The notes under the pieces are model-generated. The model was not told where the DNA came from and made no database searches. It saw only the letters and a program-made list of their open reading frames with translations. Shown in pieces: positions 1 to 13,900 of a DNA stretch of 64,000 nt. The translations under genes were made by a program, and so were the position numbers. Each line of letters starts with the position of its first letter. Positions within the stretch are counted from its first letter, which is position 1. This stretch comes from Actinostola sp. cb2023 (Eukaryota > Cnidaria > Anthozoa > Actiniaria > Actinostolidae): NCBI GenBank assembly GCA_033675265.1, contig JAUJYZ010000529.1, positions 235,001 through 299,000 of the forward strand, given 5' to 3'.

Positions 1-71
1 CTCTAAATTGTATTGTACATATTGCATTTGTATAATACTGTAAAAGATTCTTGTGTATATAATTGTCTGGC

Positions 72-228
72 CTCGGTTGTATGAAAGGTGGATAACGCTA
101 TCCGTTGCGGGATAAATCCTTATCCAGTGAATAAGCGGCTAGTTGATGCTGTTATCTTAAAATGTTATCTCTTAGTTTGGATAAGGATTTATCCATCGAA
201 TAGCGCTATGCACCTTTCTGGAGCCTGA
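72..228. mobile_element. MITE with about 50-bp inverted ends
   Basis: The left end (AGGTGGATAACGCTATCC onward, ending in ATAAATCCTTATCCA) is repeated inverted at 177-221. No transposase. The family is widespread in invertebrates as far as I recall. Confidence 0.65.
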
Positions 229-753
229 TTTGCTTGTTTAGGGTGGCCTTGGTTCATATATCAACGGACTGTAAAAGTAAGGAAATTTGCTTAAAATGTG
301 CATGTTCCTTGGGACGTTTTCTTGCCCCAATAGCGATTTCCGCTGACCCGTATATACCTTGGCAGGTTGATAATCAAAGTGAAAGTTATGAACGAAAGGA
401 ATTCTGGGAAATTGAATGCCGGTTTCAAACTTATAACATCGTAGAATCAGCAATTTTCCTATCGATACAGCAACGCAGTTCTTGAATTTTGAAAATCATT
501 TTCAATTCGACATACAACGATTACACAATAAAGTACGTTACTTTGTAAACACAGAGCCTGGGCTCTAGCTATGAATAATTTTGAGGTATTTTGATCATTC
601 AATGAGAAACTGTATTTTAAATGACTTGATTACAATGAATATAAAACTTTACTTAGAATAGCAAAAACGCAGAAAATGTCAATGAAAGAATTATACAAGA
701 ACGTAACGTGCACCTCGTCACGTTACCACTGAACAATTCCACAATTTTAGCGC

Positions 754-952
754 TTTAGAGTCGTTTTCATATGAGTGGGAAACCTACGGTACAGAGTGAC
801 GGTCACTGTACGGAATCGAAAACATTCAACCAATCACAGCGCGCAATTCAAAATCATTGCTCAACCAATCAGAATGCTTGGACACGGCACGGGCACCGCA
901 CGGCACGAACCGTACCGTAACTACTTCCCACTCATACGAAAACGACTCTAAA
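754..952. mobile_element. MITE with TTTAGAGTCGTTTTCAT ends
   Basis: The first 28 bases recur inverted at the right end with one or two changes. The interior contains two CCAATCA motifs. Confidence 0.65.
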
Positions 953-1085
953 TGCGAAGACTTCAAAAGTAGCAAGAGCCGTATACGAATACCCTGCCAG
1001 AAATGGTCAAAAGTATATATAATCGAATCATAGTCCAAAGACTCAGCAAGACCCGAGTACAACGTATTTTGCTTAAGTGACTATA

Positions 1086-1114
1086 TTTCGGCTAGCCAGA
1101 CTAGCCTTCATCAG
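1086..1114 (-). other. Hammerhead-like core motif
   Basis: On the minus strand CTGATGA is followed by a six-pair hairpin (GGCTAG/CTAGCC) and GAAA, the order of the hammerhead ribozyme core (helix II closed). Helices I and III are not convincing here, so it may be a decayed copy. Confidence 0.3.
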
Positions 1115-1656
1115 GCTAGTGACTTTTGCCGAACACGTGAAAATTTGTGTGACAAGACGTTTGTCTACAAACGATACGAATGCAGGTTCTTCACAAAAAC
1201 GAATACACAGATAATATATATATATATACATTCCTCATTTGTGGTATCTAATTCAGTGTAAATGAGTCATTAGAGAGTAAAAAGACAACATAAATCGTTC
1301 TATACAGTCCTCAAAATAACTACCCTGGGTTATAGAGGAAGTTTTCTTCAGGAAGGAAAGAGCGAGGCGAAAGAGCGAAATCCACATCTAGATAGAACTT
1401 GAACTTGAGTATATTAAACAAGTAAAACTGTAATTATATGGCTTTTGTTGAAAATGTATAATGTATTTATTAAAAAAAGTGACATGTTTTAAAACAGCAG
1501 AAAAAATATATTTCGTATCTAGCTAGTTGATCAAACATAATAATAATAATAATACTTTATTATTTATAAAGCGCTTTCAAACCCACTGCATCGCTTCAAG
1601 GTTTTTCAAGGTCATGACGTAGCGTGTTTAGATACTCTCATCTAAAACAGTGTTTT

Positions 1657-1705
1657 GACCAATCAGAGCGCGCGTTATATCTAAATTATTTTATAAACAT
1701 TGATA
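1657..1705 (+). repeat. Dispersed CCAATCAGAGCGCGCGTTAT motif, copy 1
   Basis: Near-identical to 18057-18100 and, inverted, to 63845-63885. It probably marks ends of one MITE family. Confidence 0.5.
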
Positions 1706-1742
1706 GTATGAACCTACCATCAAAGCAAACGATCACAGTAAA

Positions 1743-1866
1743 ACCGCATCTACACGAACAAGTTTTCCTTGACAAGGAAAAATTGGCGATGTTTTTTGGC
1801 ATCTACACGAGCAAGTCTTCCTTGTCAAGGAAAACTTGTCAAGGAAAACTTGCTCGTATAGATTCG
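1743..1866. mobile_element. Palindrome-rich MITE (TTTTCCTTGACAAGGAAAA core), copy 1
   Basis: Ends CATCTACACGAACAAG are inverted at the right side; the interior is several copies of a short palindrome TTTCCTTGTCAAGGAAA. A longer relative is at 23432-23627. Confidence 0.6.
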
Positions 1867-2189
1867 TCTTAATGCTATCAATTGTCGAACCACTATGAGT
1901 GAATGATTGCAGTTTGAAGGTGGCAAACAAACAATTAATCACAATGGCCAAGAAGTTATCTGTAACATTACACCTCGACAATATGATGGATAAAGTATTA
2001 TTTGTTAAATCAACTCCACAAACGAACACTGAAGAATTCGACCACTTCTCAGCCAAATGGCTCAGTAAGACTAGAAATTGTCTTGTTTCGAAGATATATT
2101 TGTCAAACGTTTGATAGAATGGGAACGTATAAATATCAATGTAAAATACCTAATTGCATAATCGTTGTCAGGTCTACATTCCAAAAGGC

Positions 2190-2390
2190 TATGATAAGCG
2201 AGAGGTGCCCGGTTCGATTCTTCATGACTCACTGTTTCGACTTCCCTCCAGTGTAGCTTTAAATACCCGTAAGACGGAGCACTGATGGAGGGAGGGAGTA
2301 AAAGGGTGCACAAACCGCCCCCTGGGAGACCAGTTTCATCGAGTGAAGGGGTTATACGGACGTTAAATATAAAACCTTTATAATTACACT
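2190..2390 (+). mobile_element. SINE-like element, copy 1
   Basis: A B-box-like GGTTCGATTC (2211-2220) suggests a tRNA-derived head. The body (ACGGAGCACTGATGGA onward, ending near ACGTTAAATATAAAACC) recurs at about 45000-45138. It interrupts an older TIR remnant (AATTGCATAATCGTTGTC at 2154). Confidence 0.45.
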
Positions 2391-2537
2391 GATAATCTAG
2401 TTTAGGAAGGGGGGGGATAGTTTTGGTAAGTTAGTAAGGCCTGAAGACCTTTTATCATTTGTATATAAATATTTTTAGTGTTGTGTAATGCGCATTTGAT
2501 CATATTCAAATGTTAAAATGCGCAATATAAGCAAAAA

Positions 2538-3586
<1,049 letters not shown>

Positions 3587-3612
3587 CACTCGTTCTTAAA
3601 AGAACGAGTGTA
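3587..3612. repeat. Perfect 12-bp-arm hairpin
   Basis: ACACTCGTTCTT, two As, then its exact reverse complement. It could be the junction of two transposon ends. Confidence 0.7.
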
Positions 3613-4796
3613 GCGCGCTTGGACTGCGATACTTGAAGGAAAAAACCTCAAGAGAAGAACACTTAGCCGTAGGTCGAGCCTCACAGGAAGTAAACACTGA
3701 CGAAACATCTTCGGTGTCTGACAACATCTTAAGTGCTTTTGAGTTTTTGATTCAAAGAAATTCAAATCTGTATAACACTAGCTCCATGTATTATATATGG
3801 GAGCAGATAACTTGAAATCAGTCTTGGTATTAGGATAAATGTATTCATAAAGGCCTTGGTATAATGTTAATTGTTTCTTTTGGTTAAATGAACAACATCA
3901 GTTATACCCATACGTGAAGCTGTAGTACATGCAGCCAGACCTAAAGACTCTAAAAGGGCTCACTACAACATATACTTACGAATTCACCATGCACGGCTAT
4001 TTCAACGGCGATGACTGCTGAATACTACACTGATACTGAATTGTAGCGGCTCAGTTTTAACGGTCTTGGAGCCGTGTAATTTGAAAGAGTCCATTTGCTA
4101 AAACCCAGGAACGAAGTCAGTGATCCCCTCTTGTTTAATCCATAGTTTTAATTTAGCTATATATCGCTCTAATTTAAGCGTCATGTATCGTGCATTCCAA
4201 GATTAATAATATAATTAATCGGTATAGATGACAAGGGATCCTCTTGGCAATGTAACGTTTGCTTAGCCTGGGTTTTGGCTTCTAAAATGACACTTTTAAA
4301 AGTGTCTAGTAAACCTATAGATGAAATTCTGTCTAAATGATAATAGGATATTTTATTCGCCGTGGTGTAATGTGGTCAAATGTGAAATGCGCGGAATGGG
4401 TGCGGATCAGAAAGGGGCCGGAATTTCCTTAAAGTTTTAATTTATTATATTGATCAATTTGTTTTCATTTGGGATCAATATATGTACATTCTCCACATTT
4501 ATTGTGATGCTCTTGCCAGTGATTTCTTTTGCGCATCCTGTTTGCACACATGTGTGTTTGATCAACTTGACCACTTTTACTTTCTTTGAGAATAAAAGGC
4601 ACAGTGGTTCAATGGTTGGTAGTTGAACTCCGAGGCGAATTATTACTTATTATTATATTTTAGCTATCGCCGATTATATCTAGGTTGAGTATATATTTTA
4701 TCAATAGTTTTTTACAGTTTTAGTTAGTTTTTTTTAGACTTAGATTTCAATGCATATGGGCGAAGAGCCACCTCGTGGAAATACCACTGAATGAAC
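3613..4796. other. No gene recognised
   Basis: AT-rich. A weak A-box-like sequence near 4604-4620 (GTGGTTCAATGG) is the only RNA-gene hint and is not enough for a call. Confidence 0.5.
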
Positions 4797-4830
<34 letters not shown>

Positions 4831-4888
4831 TTATTTTTTTTTTTTTTTTTTTTTTTTTTATATTATTATTATTATTATTATTATTATT
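4797..4888. repeat. TTA microsatellite interrupted by a T tract
   Basis: TTA units, a run of more than 20 T near 4833-4859, then TTA units again. It flanks the foldback at 4923-5198 on its left. Confidence 0.9.
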
Positions 4889-4922
4889 GAAGAACAGTTA
4901 TTGGATGCCATGCCTGGTAATA

Positions 4923-5193
4923 AATGAATTGAAAGTATTTAACTTCGTCAGGCAAAATTAAAGAAATAGACGACAAACGCGTATTCAGACGTTTTGCCGG
5001 TGAAGGCTTCATCAGTGGTATATTTTAAACTGAAAATCACTCTCTAAATAACTTACATTTAGAGAAATGTAAGTTATTTAGAGAGTGATTCTCAGTTTAA
5101 AATATACCACTGATGAAGCCTTCACCGGCGAAACGTCTGAATACGCGTTTGTCGTCTATTTCTTTTGCCTGACGAAGTTAAATACTTTCAATT

Positions 5194-5198
<5 letters not shown>
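4923..5198. mobile_element. Near-perfect foldback with hammerhead-like cores, TTA repeat on both outer sides
   Basis: Left arm 4923-5060 and right arm 5065-5198 are reverse complements apart from a few changes and a 5-base gap; the loop is AGAG. Each arm carries CTGATGA, a short GCC/GGC hairpin, then GAAA (right arm) or AAAA (left arm), then CGTC. Head-to-head partial copies are typical of Penelope-like elements, whose terminal repeats are known to carry hammerhead ribozymes. The assignment is inference. Confidence 0.7.
5110..5137 (+). ncRNA. Candidate type I hammerhead ribozyme core
   Basis: CTGATGA at 5110-5116, stem II GCC/GGC with a six-base loop, GAAA at 5130-5133, then CGTC ending 5137 as candidate cleavage triplet GTC. 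Stem III could be only the two pairs of ACGT, as in hammerheads that work as dimers. Helix I would be CA/TG plus TAT/ATA around an internal loop. The mirror copy on the minus strand (4988-5015) has lost G12. Confidence 0.4.
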
Positions 5199-5417
<219 letters not shown>

Positions 5418-5664
5418 CCAAGTGTTAAAGATTGTCTTCGAATGGACTAACAGGAGTCGGTTCAATTCACTCGTGTCGATGCCTCGCTGACTGGATACTT
5501 ACGGTAACCATGGAGTGGTTGCTATGGCTTTCAATCAATCAATCAGTTTATTGTCAATTAATTATCACGTGAGAAAATTCACATAACCTGCAAATAGCAG
5601 TAGCTAATCTTCGCCACTGATACTGATATATATAGATAGATATATGGCGAAATAGAGCACAGTA

Positions 5665-5926
5665 CAGGGGTGCTTACCATTTACTCGGAAAAACCGGAAA
5701 TTCCGGTTTGAAAAAAAAAAAGATATGTGTCATTCCGATCGGAAAGTTCCGGAAAACTCGGTCTAATGATACACGCGTCTACAGAAAAAAAAAAAAAGAG
5801 CGGGAAAAGTAGATTATCTCAAACGCTAGACCGAGTTTTCCGAAACTTTCCGATTGGAATGACACATACCATTTGTTTTTCCAACCGGAATTTCCGGTTT
5901 TTCCGAGTAAATGGTAAGCACCCCTG
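5665..5926. mobile_element. MITE with about 110-bp inverted arms (CAGGGGTGCTTACC ends)
   Basis: CAGGGGTGCTTACCATTTAC starts the left arm and its complement ends the right arm at CACCCCTG. Long nested complementary segments include paired AACCGGAA stretches. No obvious target duplication. Confidence 0.75.
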
Positions 5927-6165
5927 ATCTTGGAGGCATTCAGCCAATCAGAGCTCATGTAATATTTGTTGTACTTTTTGTATCAGGCTTTATACTACTG
6001 AAAAAGTATTCGTTAATCAATTCGCTTGTTTCTTTCTTGTTGGCATGCTTCGATATATTGTATGGATAAATGTATACGTACAGTTTAAAAAAAAGAAAAT
6101 GTGTTCAAATTCGTGTTAAAAGTGTTTTTAAAATATGCATGAATATCCAGTGAAACAACGCTGTC

Positions 6166-6332
6166 CATACACCGATTCCGAACATGGCGACCAATTTGAA
6201 TAACCATTGTTCCCGACTGACCAGCCTCTCATACAGGTGAGAACGCTTTTGTGTTTCCACATGAACACGAGGCCAGTCAGTCAAAGAACAATGGTTATTC
6301 AAATTGGTCGCCATGTTCGGAATCGGTGTATG
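6166..6332. mobile_element. Foldback element, 45-bp arms
   Basis: CATACACCGATTCCGAACAT and the next 27 bases recur inverted at 6288-6332. Confidence 0.75.
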
Positions 6333-8934
6333 CAGCATATAATTATATTATGAAGGTCATGTGGTTTGATAATGAAATTATTATTGTTGTTGTTAACATT
6401 ATTGTTAGCATTTTAAGTACTATTACTATTATTATTGTTTAATTCTAATTACTATTATTATCATTAACAACATTTGAACATTTATTGAATAACTCTTTGA
6501 GTTTTCTTACAGGATTTGGACTAATTGACCCGCAGGTATAGCTAGCAAACCAATCGAGGCGGGTCAGTCAAGTATATACAGTACTTATTATTAATGCTGA
6601 CTAGTTTTCATGTGAATCAGTGTTGGCCGTTATGAACAGTGCTAGTAGAGATCAAATTCGCGATACGGTTAACGGTCTAATACAATAAGAGTGATCCATC
6701 CAAGCCGACCGTTAAGTTTGTATCTTCTATATTGTTAATAGGCCTACAATACCTTCGTGGTCATTTCTTTGAAGAACAGTAATAACATTCAATCCCATGA
6801 GAAACATTTTCATGATTTCCATTTAATTTTCTAAGCCGATTCCGAATAATTGCTTGAATTTTGTGTTTTAAAAATTGCAATGCTAAATGTCGTTGACACA
6901 CTGTTTAGACTCCTTGCGAAAAAGACGGTATACCTAAAGAGAATTATAGTTCAAAGGATGAATAATAGCCGGTCAGTGTAGTATTTCTACACCTACTAAT
7001 ACTTGTGTATTACCGGCCGTAATCTCTAGAAATCTCAGTGAAAAAGCGCCATCCATGTGCATATTGTCAAACTTGCCCGTTTGTGTGACTAAATCACAAT
7101 GATCGTATGTCGAGTTTGTTATACAAATTTTATAAAAACACAGGAAATTTAGCATAATGACTTGAGTATAAATAACATACAGTCAAGTCTGCAGCTATCC
7201 TGGATTAGAAATAACACGAATTCATTGATAAAGGTGTTGGGCATCGCCGAGAGGGGAATGTTATATACATCCAACGGTGTCTGCTAAGCAGTCGAAAGAG
7301 ACTAACCTTTCCAGTTTAGGTGACGAATTAGTATTTAGAGTTCAAAAATTAATAACTAAGACAGCTGCCCTCAGGGAACTCTTGAGTATCGTCTTTGTAT
7401 TCGGGCTCACAAGCTTACCTTTGAAGTGAAGTTCAAGTCCACGATATCTCGGTGATGGTGTGTTGTTCTCGACCAAAGTGGGCCAACCAAAGTAGGAATA
7501 AAGTCACCGATACTGGATAGTAATTCATTGAAACTACATAACGTCCGTAAGCACACAGATACACGGCTCATCAATAACACTGTTCAAACAAAAAAACATC
7601 GCCGCAAGTAAATAGGGAATAAAAACAGAGATATATTCGTCGAGCACGACAACAATTGAGGCCACTGTGAATCCGATAGGTGCAATACAGCTGTCTGGAT
7701 CGAGTCAATACCAATCTTTTTCGTCCGAAATCCTCGAAATACACTTCCTTACTTTTGAGATGTTTTGGACATGTGGCGTCATAGTTACACGATACCGTCG
7801 CTTAGGAAGAAGCGGGTTTCAACTGTAGGCCAACTATAATTAATATCAATGTGCTATGTATAATTTGAATATATATACATATATGTATCACAAGAGAAGA
7901 ATAGACGGGCGATGTTTGGAAATGGAGAGAAGAATAGACTCATTATCGCTTTTTAGCATAATTTAGCATTTCTATTTCAACCTGACATCGCTACTGAATG
8001 ATTTCTAGCAGCTTCAAAATTATTTGAGATAAAACGTCAATCGGTCTGCACGCCGTGTTTATATATGACAACAGTCGACTGACTCCGGCACTTCTATCTT
8101 CTTCTTCTTTTTTTTTTCTTTGTTGCTTCTTTCTTGCTAGCTAGCTCTTCAGCTTCCATTCATTGTATTTAGATCACAAACTCCGTCGTTCAATAGTATG
8201 TATTTTGAAATACAGGTCGTGCAGTGGCATTGTTAAACTACAAACGCTAGAAGATTTGGAAAAATAAGCGTTATAATCCATGTACTGACAGACAACTATT
8301 GTTCGCTAGGCAACGTAGCAGAAGTAAATTAGGACCAAATGCCTGTAGAATAGTTTTTTAAACGCTTCAATAAACAAAGAAAGTAATTAAGTATTGTGTG
8401 TTAATTGTCCTTGATCAATCAAGCTAATTGGGGCTACTGATTGGCTTAGTTTTCACATACTTATCAGAACAAAAATAGACGCAGAGCCGTGGAAATGTAA
8501 ATGATCATGGGCTTAGGAAATATAAAGGTTAAAACCGTGTAAATATAATACACGAGTACAAAAATTTGGAAAAATAAGGATTTACATGAGAGCAAATTTG
8601 AAGTTCACTGCATTTGTAAGTCAAATTACTGAGGTATCAAAGGAGGCCTTATTTCTAAACTTTGTCTACAAATCTTTTTGGCGATTTATCCAGCAATTCT
8701 ATGCTATGCATCGCACAGATAGGAGATTAGAATTAGATTACTTACGCAGTTCGTGTTGCACATGCGCAACTTGCAAACTTCAAAATTTATTCTTCTCGTT
8801 ATTTGTCGAAGCGAGTGAAGTCGTTATTGGTGCATATTGATTTTTCCTCGTGTATTGGTTATACCATTACTGCAATATCTGTTGGACTAACTGATGTAAT
8901 GTGAATGCAAACCATTTCTATTTTAAGTATAATT
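6333..8934. other. No gene recognised
   Basis: AT-rich sequence with short open frames (for example 8586-8840) lacking any family resemblance. A T-rich patch at 8097-8122 is the only composition feature. Confidence 0.5.
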
Positions 8935-8999
8935 TGCAAGTGGTTAGAGCGCCTGACAAGTATCCAGGAGGTCACAGGTTCAATTCCCGTCTGGGCTCA
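8935..8999 (+). mobile_element. tRNA-like sequence, probable SINE head or decayed tRNA
   Basis: A-box-like TGGTTAGAGCG and B-box-like GGTTCAATTCC are about 30 bases apart, with an anticodon-arm-like stem between. The expected U33 is missing and the acceptor stem does not pair well, so a functional tRNA is unlikely. Confidence 0.4.
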
Positions 9000-9478
9000 G
9001 TAGTTTTTACGAGTCTTTTTACGCTTGACGAAGCCTTACAGATTACTTTACATTTCTATTTTGTTCAGTACGAGCTGCAATTCTGCAGAATACAGTATTC
9101 ACAAGACAGCCTTTTTTTGAAATATCTGTACCAAGTTGAAAAACAGCCTGATACCAGTGAGTCCGAACCTCGAGGATGGAACACGATTTTGCTTGAATAT
9201 GTGTAACATGCTGTCTCAGATACCAACTACCAAAGTTACAAGGCCGTAAAAACAGAGGAACTGTATGCAGTTACCCATTTTTACTGTGAAAACTGATGGA
9301 GAATACTATTTAACAATAATCAACGAGGTGCGAAGCGTTGAGTTGACTATTCACTCATAGAAAACGAGAACGAGTAGTCTAATTGTTTTAGTAGAAACCA
9401 ACTAGCATACTACCTTCGATTTTATACCAATATTTATTGATTTTTCGCTTTGTTTTGTTCAAAACGACGGCTTTTTCG

Positions 9479-9512
9479 CTACTCACTATCTATACGCAAT
9501 AGATAGTGAGTA
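9479..9512. repeat. Hairpin, 14-bp arms
   Basis: TACTCACTATCTAT and its exact complement around a short loop. Confidence 0.65.
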
Positions 9513-9973
9513 CGTTAGCCAATCAGCTAGATTGCTGGATTCGTGATAGTATGATAGTTGATTTCTACTAAGCAGCCAATAGAAAAGAAAAGAGGGAAGA
9601 CAATGGATATTGATTAAAAGTGAATTAAAGCTTCAAAAGTTTTCTAATGGAAATGCGTATTCCTTGGTTGGATTTCTATTGAAATTATGAGTATGAACCA
9701 ATGGAATTGCAAGAAAGAAAAATGGAACATTAACGTTTTGCAATTGCATTCCTATTCCGTTCATGCTATCGTTAGTAACCGGACCATTACTTCAGCTCTG
9801 CTACGGTTTTGATTTCTATTGTGTTAATTTCTTCATCAATTATAAATAAATATGATAATGTTAATGTACATGACGATCGATGAAGAGAAGCAAGTTTATT
9901 TAGAGAATAATAAAATCATGAAAAAATTGCGCCATTTTATTTTTGTGAACCCGAGACTAAACGACAAGAATGT

Positions 9974-10253
9974 TTTCCTTGAGGAAAGTGCTGCTAATTT
10001 TAGACACCAATTTTAAATGTTAAAACATTTATAGTCAACCAGTCAATTAATGTTAAATGGAGACTAGCAATCAGTAAGGTCCTTGACGGAATGACGAAAA
10101 CTAGCGAATAGAGTTTCCTTGAGGAAAGTGCTGCTAATTTTAGACACCAATTTTAAATGTTAAAACATTTATAGTCAACCAGTCAATTAATGTTAAATGG
10201 AGACTAGCAATCAGTAAGGTCCTTGACGGAATGACGAAAACTACCGAATAGAG
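9974..10253. repeat. Tandem duplication, 2 x 140 bp
   Basis: The segment beginning TTTCCTTGAGGAAAGTGC is repeated head to tail with almost no change, so the duplication is recent. Confidence 0.9.
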
Positions 10254-10360
10254 TTGGGACAGCGTCGGTGTCATTCTCGGGAACCCAGGGTTTACTCAGA
10301 CAGCAAACCAGCTGATTAAAGTGTTTGTGGCCTGAGTGCGCTTCTATTTCGTATATTAAT

Positions 10361-10610
10361 ATACACCTGTTTTCAAAAACGTTGGCATCTGAAATCTGAA
10401 TCTGAATCTGCAATCTGAGACCGAGAGGGATTGTAATGCACAATAACTTTGTTATTATTGTGGGTATGAGTTGTGATCTATCTTGAAATTACTGGAAAAT
10501 GCCTACAAGACCCCGCGTTGGCGAATAGTGTGGCTACGAGTGTTTTTAGGTCACAGATTCAGATTTCAGATTCAGATTTCAGATGCCAACGTTTTTTTAA
10601 ATAGGTGTAT
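10361..10610. mobile_element. Inverted-repeat element with ATCTGAA-rich arms
   Basis: ATACACCTGTTTTCAAAAAC and an ATCTGAA-rich stretch recur inverted at 10551-10610. It abuts the next inverted-repeat element. Confidence 0.6.
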
Positions 10611-10905
10611 ACACACACTCAATTGCAGAAACGTTGAAGTATACATTTATACAAATATACAAATATCTAATGAGATGCAAAATGTTAAACATGCTATTAA
10701 AATACAACTGTTTAAGCACAAAATAGTGCTGAAAATTATTGTGTTGTCCTTGTTGGATGCGATACTAATCTAAAATTGAAGTTGCAGATATGGTATATTA
10801 GAAGAAAATAAGCAATGTTTCGCACTTTGCATCTCATTAGATATCTTGTATCTGATTAGATATTTGTATAAATGTATACTTCAACGTTTCTGCAATTGAG
10901 TGTAT
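10611..10905. mobile_element. MITE with CACTCAATTGCAGAAACGTTG ends, copy 1
   Basis: About 45-bp inverted ends. A second copy in the opposite orientation lies at 17519-17792. Confidence 0.75.
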
Positions 10906-11725
10906 ATTGTCGTGACGTTTTATTTGAAATATTTTGTTAACACGAATACATATTTTCAAAAATGTCCTGGCAATATATAAGGAAAAAAGTACCAAATCAT
11001 TTATCCTTCGAAAGTTCAATTAAGGATACCAGTTTCGAAACCTGTGAAACTCTGATTCATTCCCTCGTACCCCTATAACAGGGCAAACCGCTGACTGTTT
11101 AGATGATAGCAACCCCGGGTGATCAGACAAATGTCATCCAAATGAGTCCCAGTATATCAAATTAAAGACTCGTGTCGATAGAAATTACTTCTAGTGAATT
11201 CTTGATTTTTAATTTGCATTGAAAGTCGAGTCCTCTGAATCCAACGAGGCCGCCATCTTGAATTGTGATGACGTCACATGGCTGCTAGACTAATTGCTCA
11301 CGGTCAAAGGTATTGCTTAAAATCACTAAATCATGGCCGTAAAGTTAGACCTGGATCTGTTAAACATGTCGTAGAATAGAATATAAGTACCTGGCCATCA
11401 TTACAAATCAAGAAGGCGGCTTCATTAATTGTGATTTTGTTTAAATCAATATTTGATTGAAAACTTTTTTAATCAAAAAAATCCGAAGGTAAAACAGACA
11501 AAATATAGACATTTGTTTATTAAGAATATAAACAAATAAGTAGTTCTGGATTGCCTATCGATTAGTTCATATAATCTTATTAAAAAGAAGCAGCATACAC
11601 GTGCACTTAGAGAAAACAAAGATGGCGGGTGATGATATTTGACCACAATTCCTTGCGAACCTATATTAGAACTACTCTCGCTTATACGTCCAATAATTGA
11701 AGGAGGTAACCTGATTCATATTATA

Positions 11726-11982
11726 CAGTCATTCTCAAAAAGGTTGTCCAGATGAAAAGACTACGATACTACAATAAACACACGTGATTCATTATGTTTT
11801 CAATTTCCTCTCGTGGAATTTCCATTTGAGATGCAAAAGTACACGGCATTGTGAGAAATGAATGTAATGGCGCTGATATCAACTCGCAGTTCCACGTGCA
11901 GAAATTGAAAACATAATGAAACACGTGACTTTATTGTAGTATTGTAGTCTTTTCATCTGGACAACCTTTTTGAGAATGACTG
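11726..11982. mobile_element. MITE with CAGTCATTCTCAAAAAGG ends, copy 1
   Basis: Inverted ends of about 75 bp. The left flank is TA, the right flank CA. A TA target and CAGT ends fit the Tc1/mariner type. Copy 2 is at 57221-57477. Confidence 0.8.
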
Positions 11983-12080
11983 CATCTTTGCAAAATTATT
12001 ACTATTATATAAAATAGTAAAATTCATCGAGGGATGTTTCTGAGTACAATGAATCAATTTTACTAAATATAAGGATAAAG

Positions 12081-13832
12081 ACTGGGAGCAGTGAGCTGGT
12101 ACTCAAAGTCAACTTATGTGGAACGTTTGAATTGTCATGATGATCTTACTGTAATCGGGTAGAGAAATGACAATTATTTCAGCACAATTTTGACAAGAAA
12201 TGATAAAATTATCGCTTAGTAAGCAAAAACAAAACTATAAAACTGTATTTAGAGTGAAATCTGGATATCAATTAGGAAGGACTGTATGAAATTAGCATGT
12301 CCCCCGTCACATATTTAGAGCTGTACACGGCTGTCTCACTGAATTTCGTCTTTATAATAGAGTCGAATAAAAACGTGATGTTGCTAGAATAAGTAGAGAT
12401 ATGAGAGAAAAACATATTTAGTGTCAATTCCTTAAAGACGTTTTGGTTTGTAGATTATTGCGGAAGTTTTCAATGAAAGATTAGGTGTCCCCTTTTGTTC
12501 CGATTTTCTACATAAATATATGTTTTGACGAAAAAAATATCAAATCCAGATAGAAAATCAGAAACTATAAGAAATATATAAAGTCAGTTTCCATTAATTT
12601 ATTAACAATTTGGCGTTCCTCTGTTTAAAATCGGACTTATACTTCAGTAATTATATAACATCAAAGTTGACTGAATGCATCTGTCGACAGACAAAAAATA
12701 CAATCAAAACATCATTTGTCTTTCAAATTTCGCGCTTTAATGCCAGTACTTCAATCAGGATTTCAACAGATTTTTGGGAAAAGTTGTCCATTCAGCATAT
12801 AATAGTATGGCGGTAAAAAATATCTTACACTGGTTAATTTTATTTTTCTGTTACCCTAGGAAGTTTCCTGAATTTTTTGTCGACACAAAGGCCAATGATT
12901 TGCATAATACAACACGTAGTCACGCAAAACCTTTTCGGCTCTTTATAATTCCTTAAAATAAGTTTTGCCAATAACTTTGTTCTGAAACTTGGCATGGACA
13001 TTAATTATGTAATGAACATTTAAAAACTGCAATAAAAAGAGGGGGTCACCATTCTCGTTTTCGCGCTAGATGCTCTTCAAATATATCAATTTATAGGTGT
13101 ATAGCCAAATGTGGTAGCAACCGGAAGTTGTAATGAAAAACCTTTTTTCTCGGTCCAAAGAACTTCCTTACAACATAGATTACATATAATTCTAAGTTTA
13201 CTTCTACTAAATCAATCAAAGTAACTGAATGACTATGATTGTTGAAATATTAACGAAACATGCAAGTATGTGCGTCCAGAAATCGTACGCTTTAACTATT
13301 CTCATCTAAATGTTTGAAAATTTATTCAATAAACGTTCCTTCATATTTCGATATATCATACGCAGCACCGATTATTAAAGAACTCAAAAAAATGGGGGCC
13401 ACCATTCTCGTTTTCGATTTATTTTGAAAAAACGTCAGTTACATTTGAAATATTTAACGAGTTCCAATGGTCTCCATTGTGCGCAAGCTCGCGCGAGCTT
13501 CAGAATCGTGCGCAATTGAGCGTGCGCAATGCAAAACAAGGGAATTGCCTTAATTCTCGTATTTAACACTAATATTTTATGATCATGCTAAAATTTATAG
13601 CAGTTTTTCACAAATAGAATAAGATGTGTTTAGACTCGTTACCAGGCCACACGCGGATTATTCCATTGATGGCCAGAATAATTGGTGTTATTTTAATAAT
13701 AATAAATGAAAAATATCGATTCTGATGTTCTTCGTTATTGTCTACAATTTTACATAAACGAAATTGCATATTTTGTATTTTCAAAAAAAATCATTTTGTG
13801 ACGCTTTTGAGCACCAGCTCACTGCTCCCAGT
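12081..13832. mobile_element. 1.75-kb element with about 30-bp inverted ends
   Basis: ACTGGGAGCAGTGAGCTGGT at the left is matched inverted at the right end. Inside, two direct copies of a CACCATTCTCGTTTTCG motif (13047, 13400). No transposase frame. No target duplication was seen. Confidence 0.6.
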
Positions 13833-13900
13833 CATAACGTAGATATTATGTTTGAAAATGCTCTATATCATTTAACTTGAAACAAAACATCCGAAAGGAA

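Noticed and set aside
8935..8999. Functional tRNA gene
   Set aside because: Acceptor stem does not pair and the residue before the putative anticodon is not T; better explained as a SINE head.
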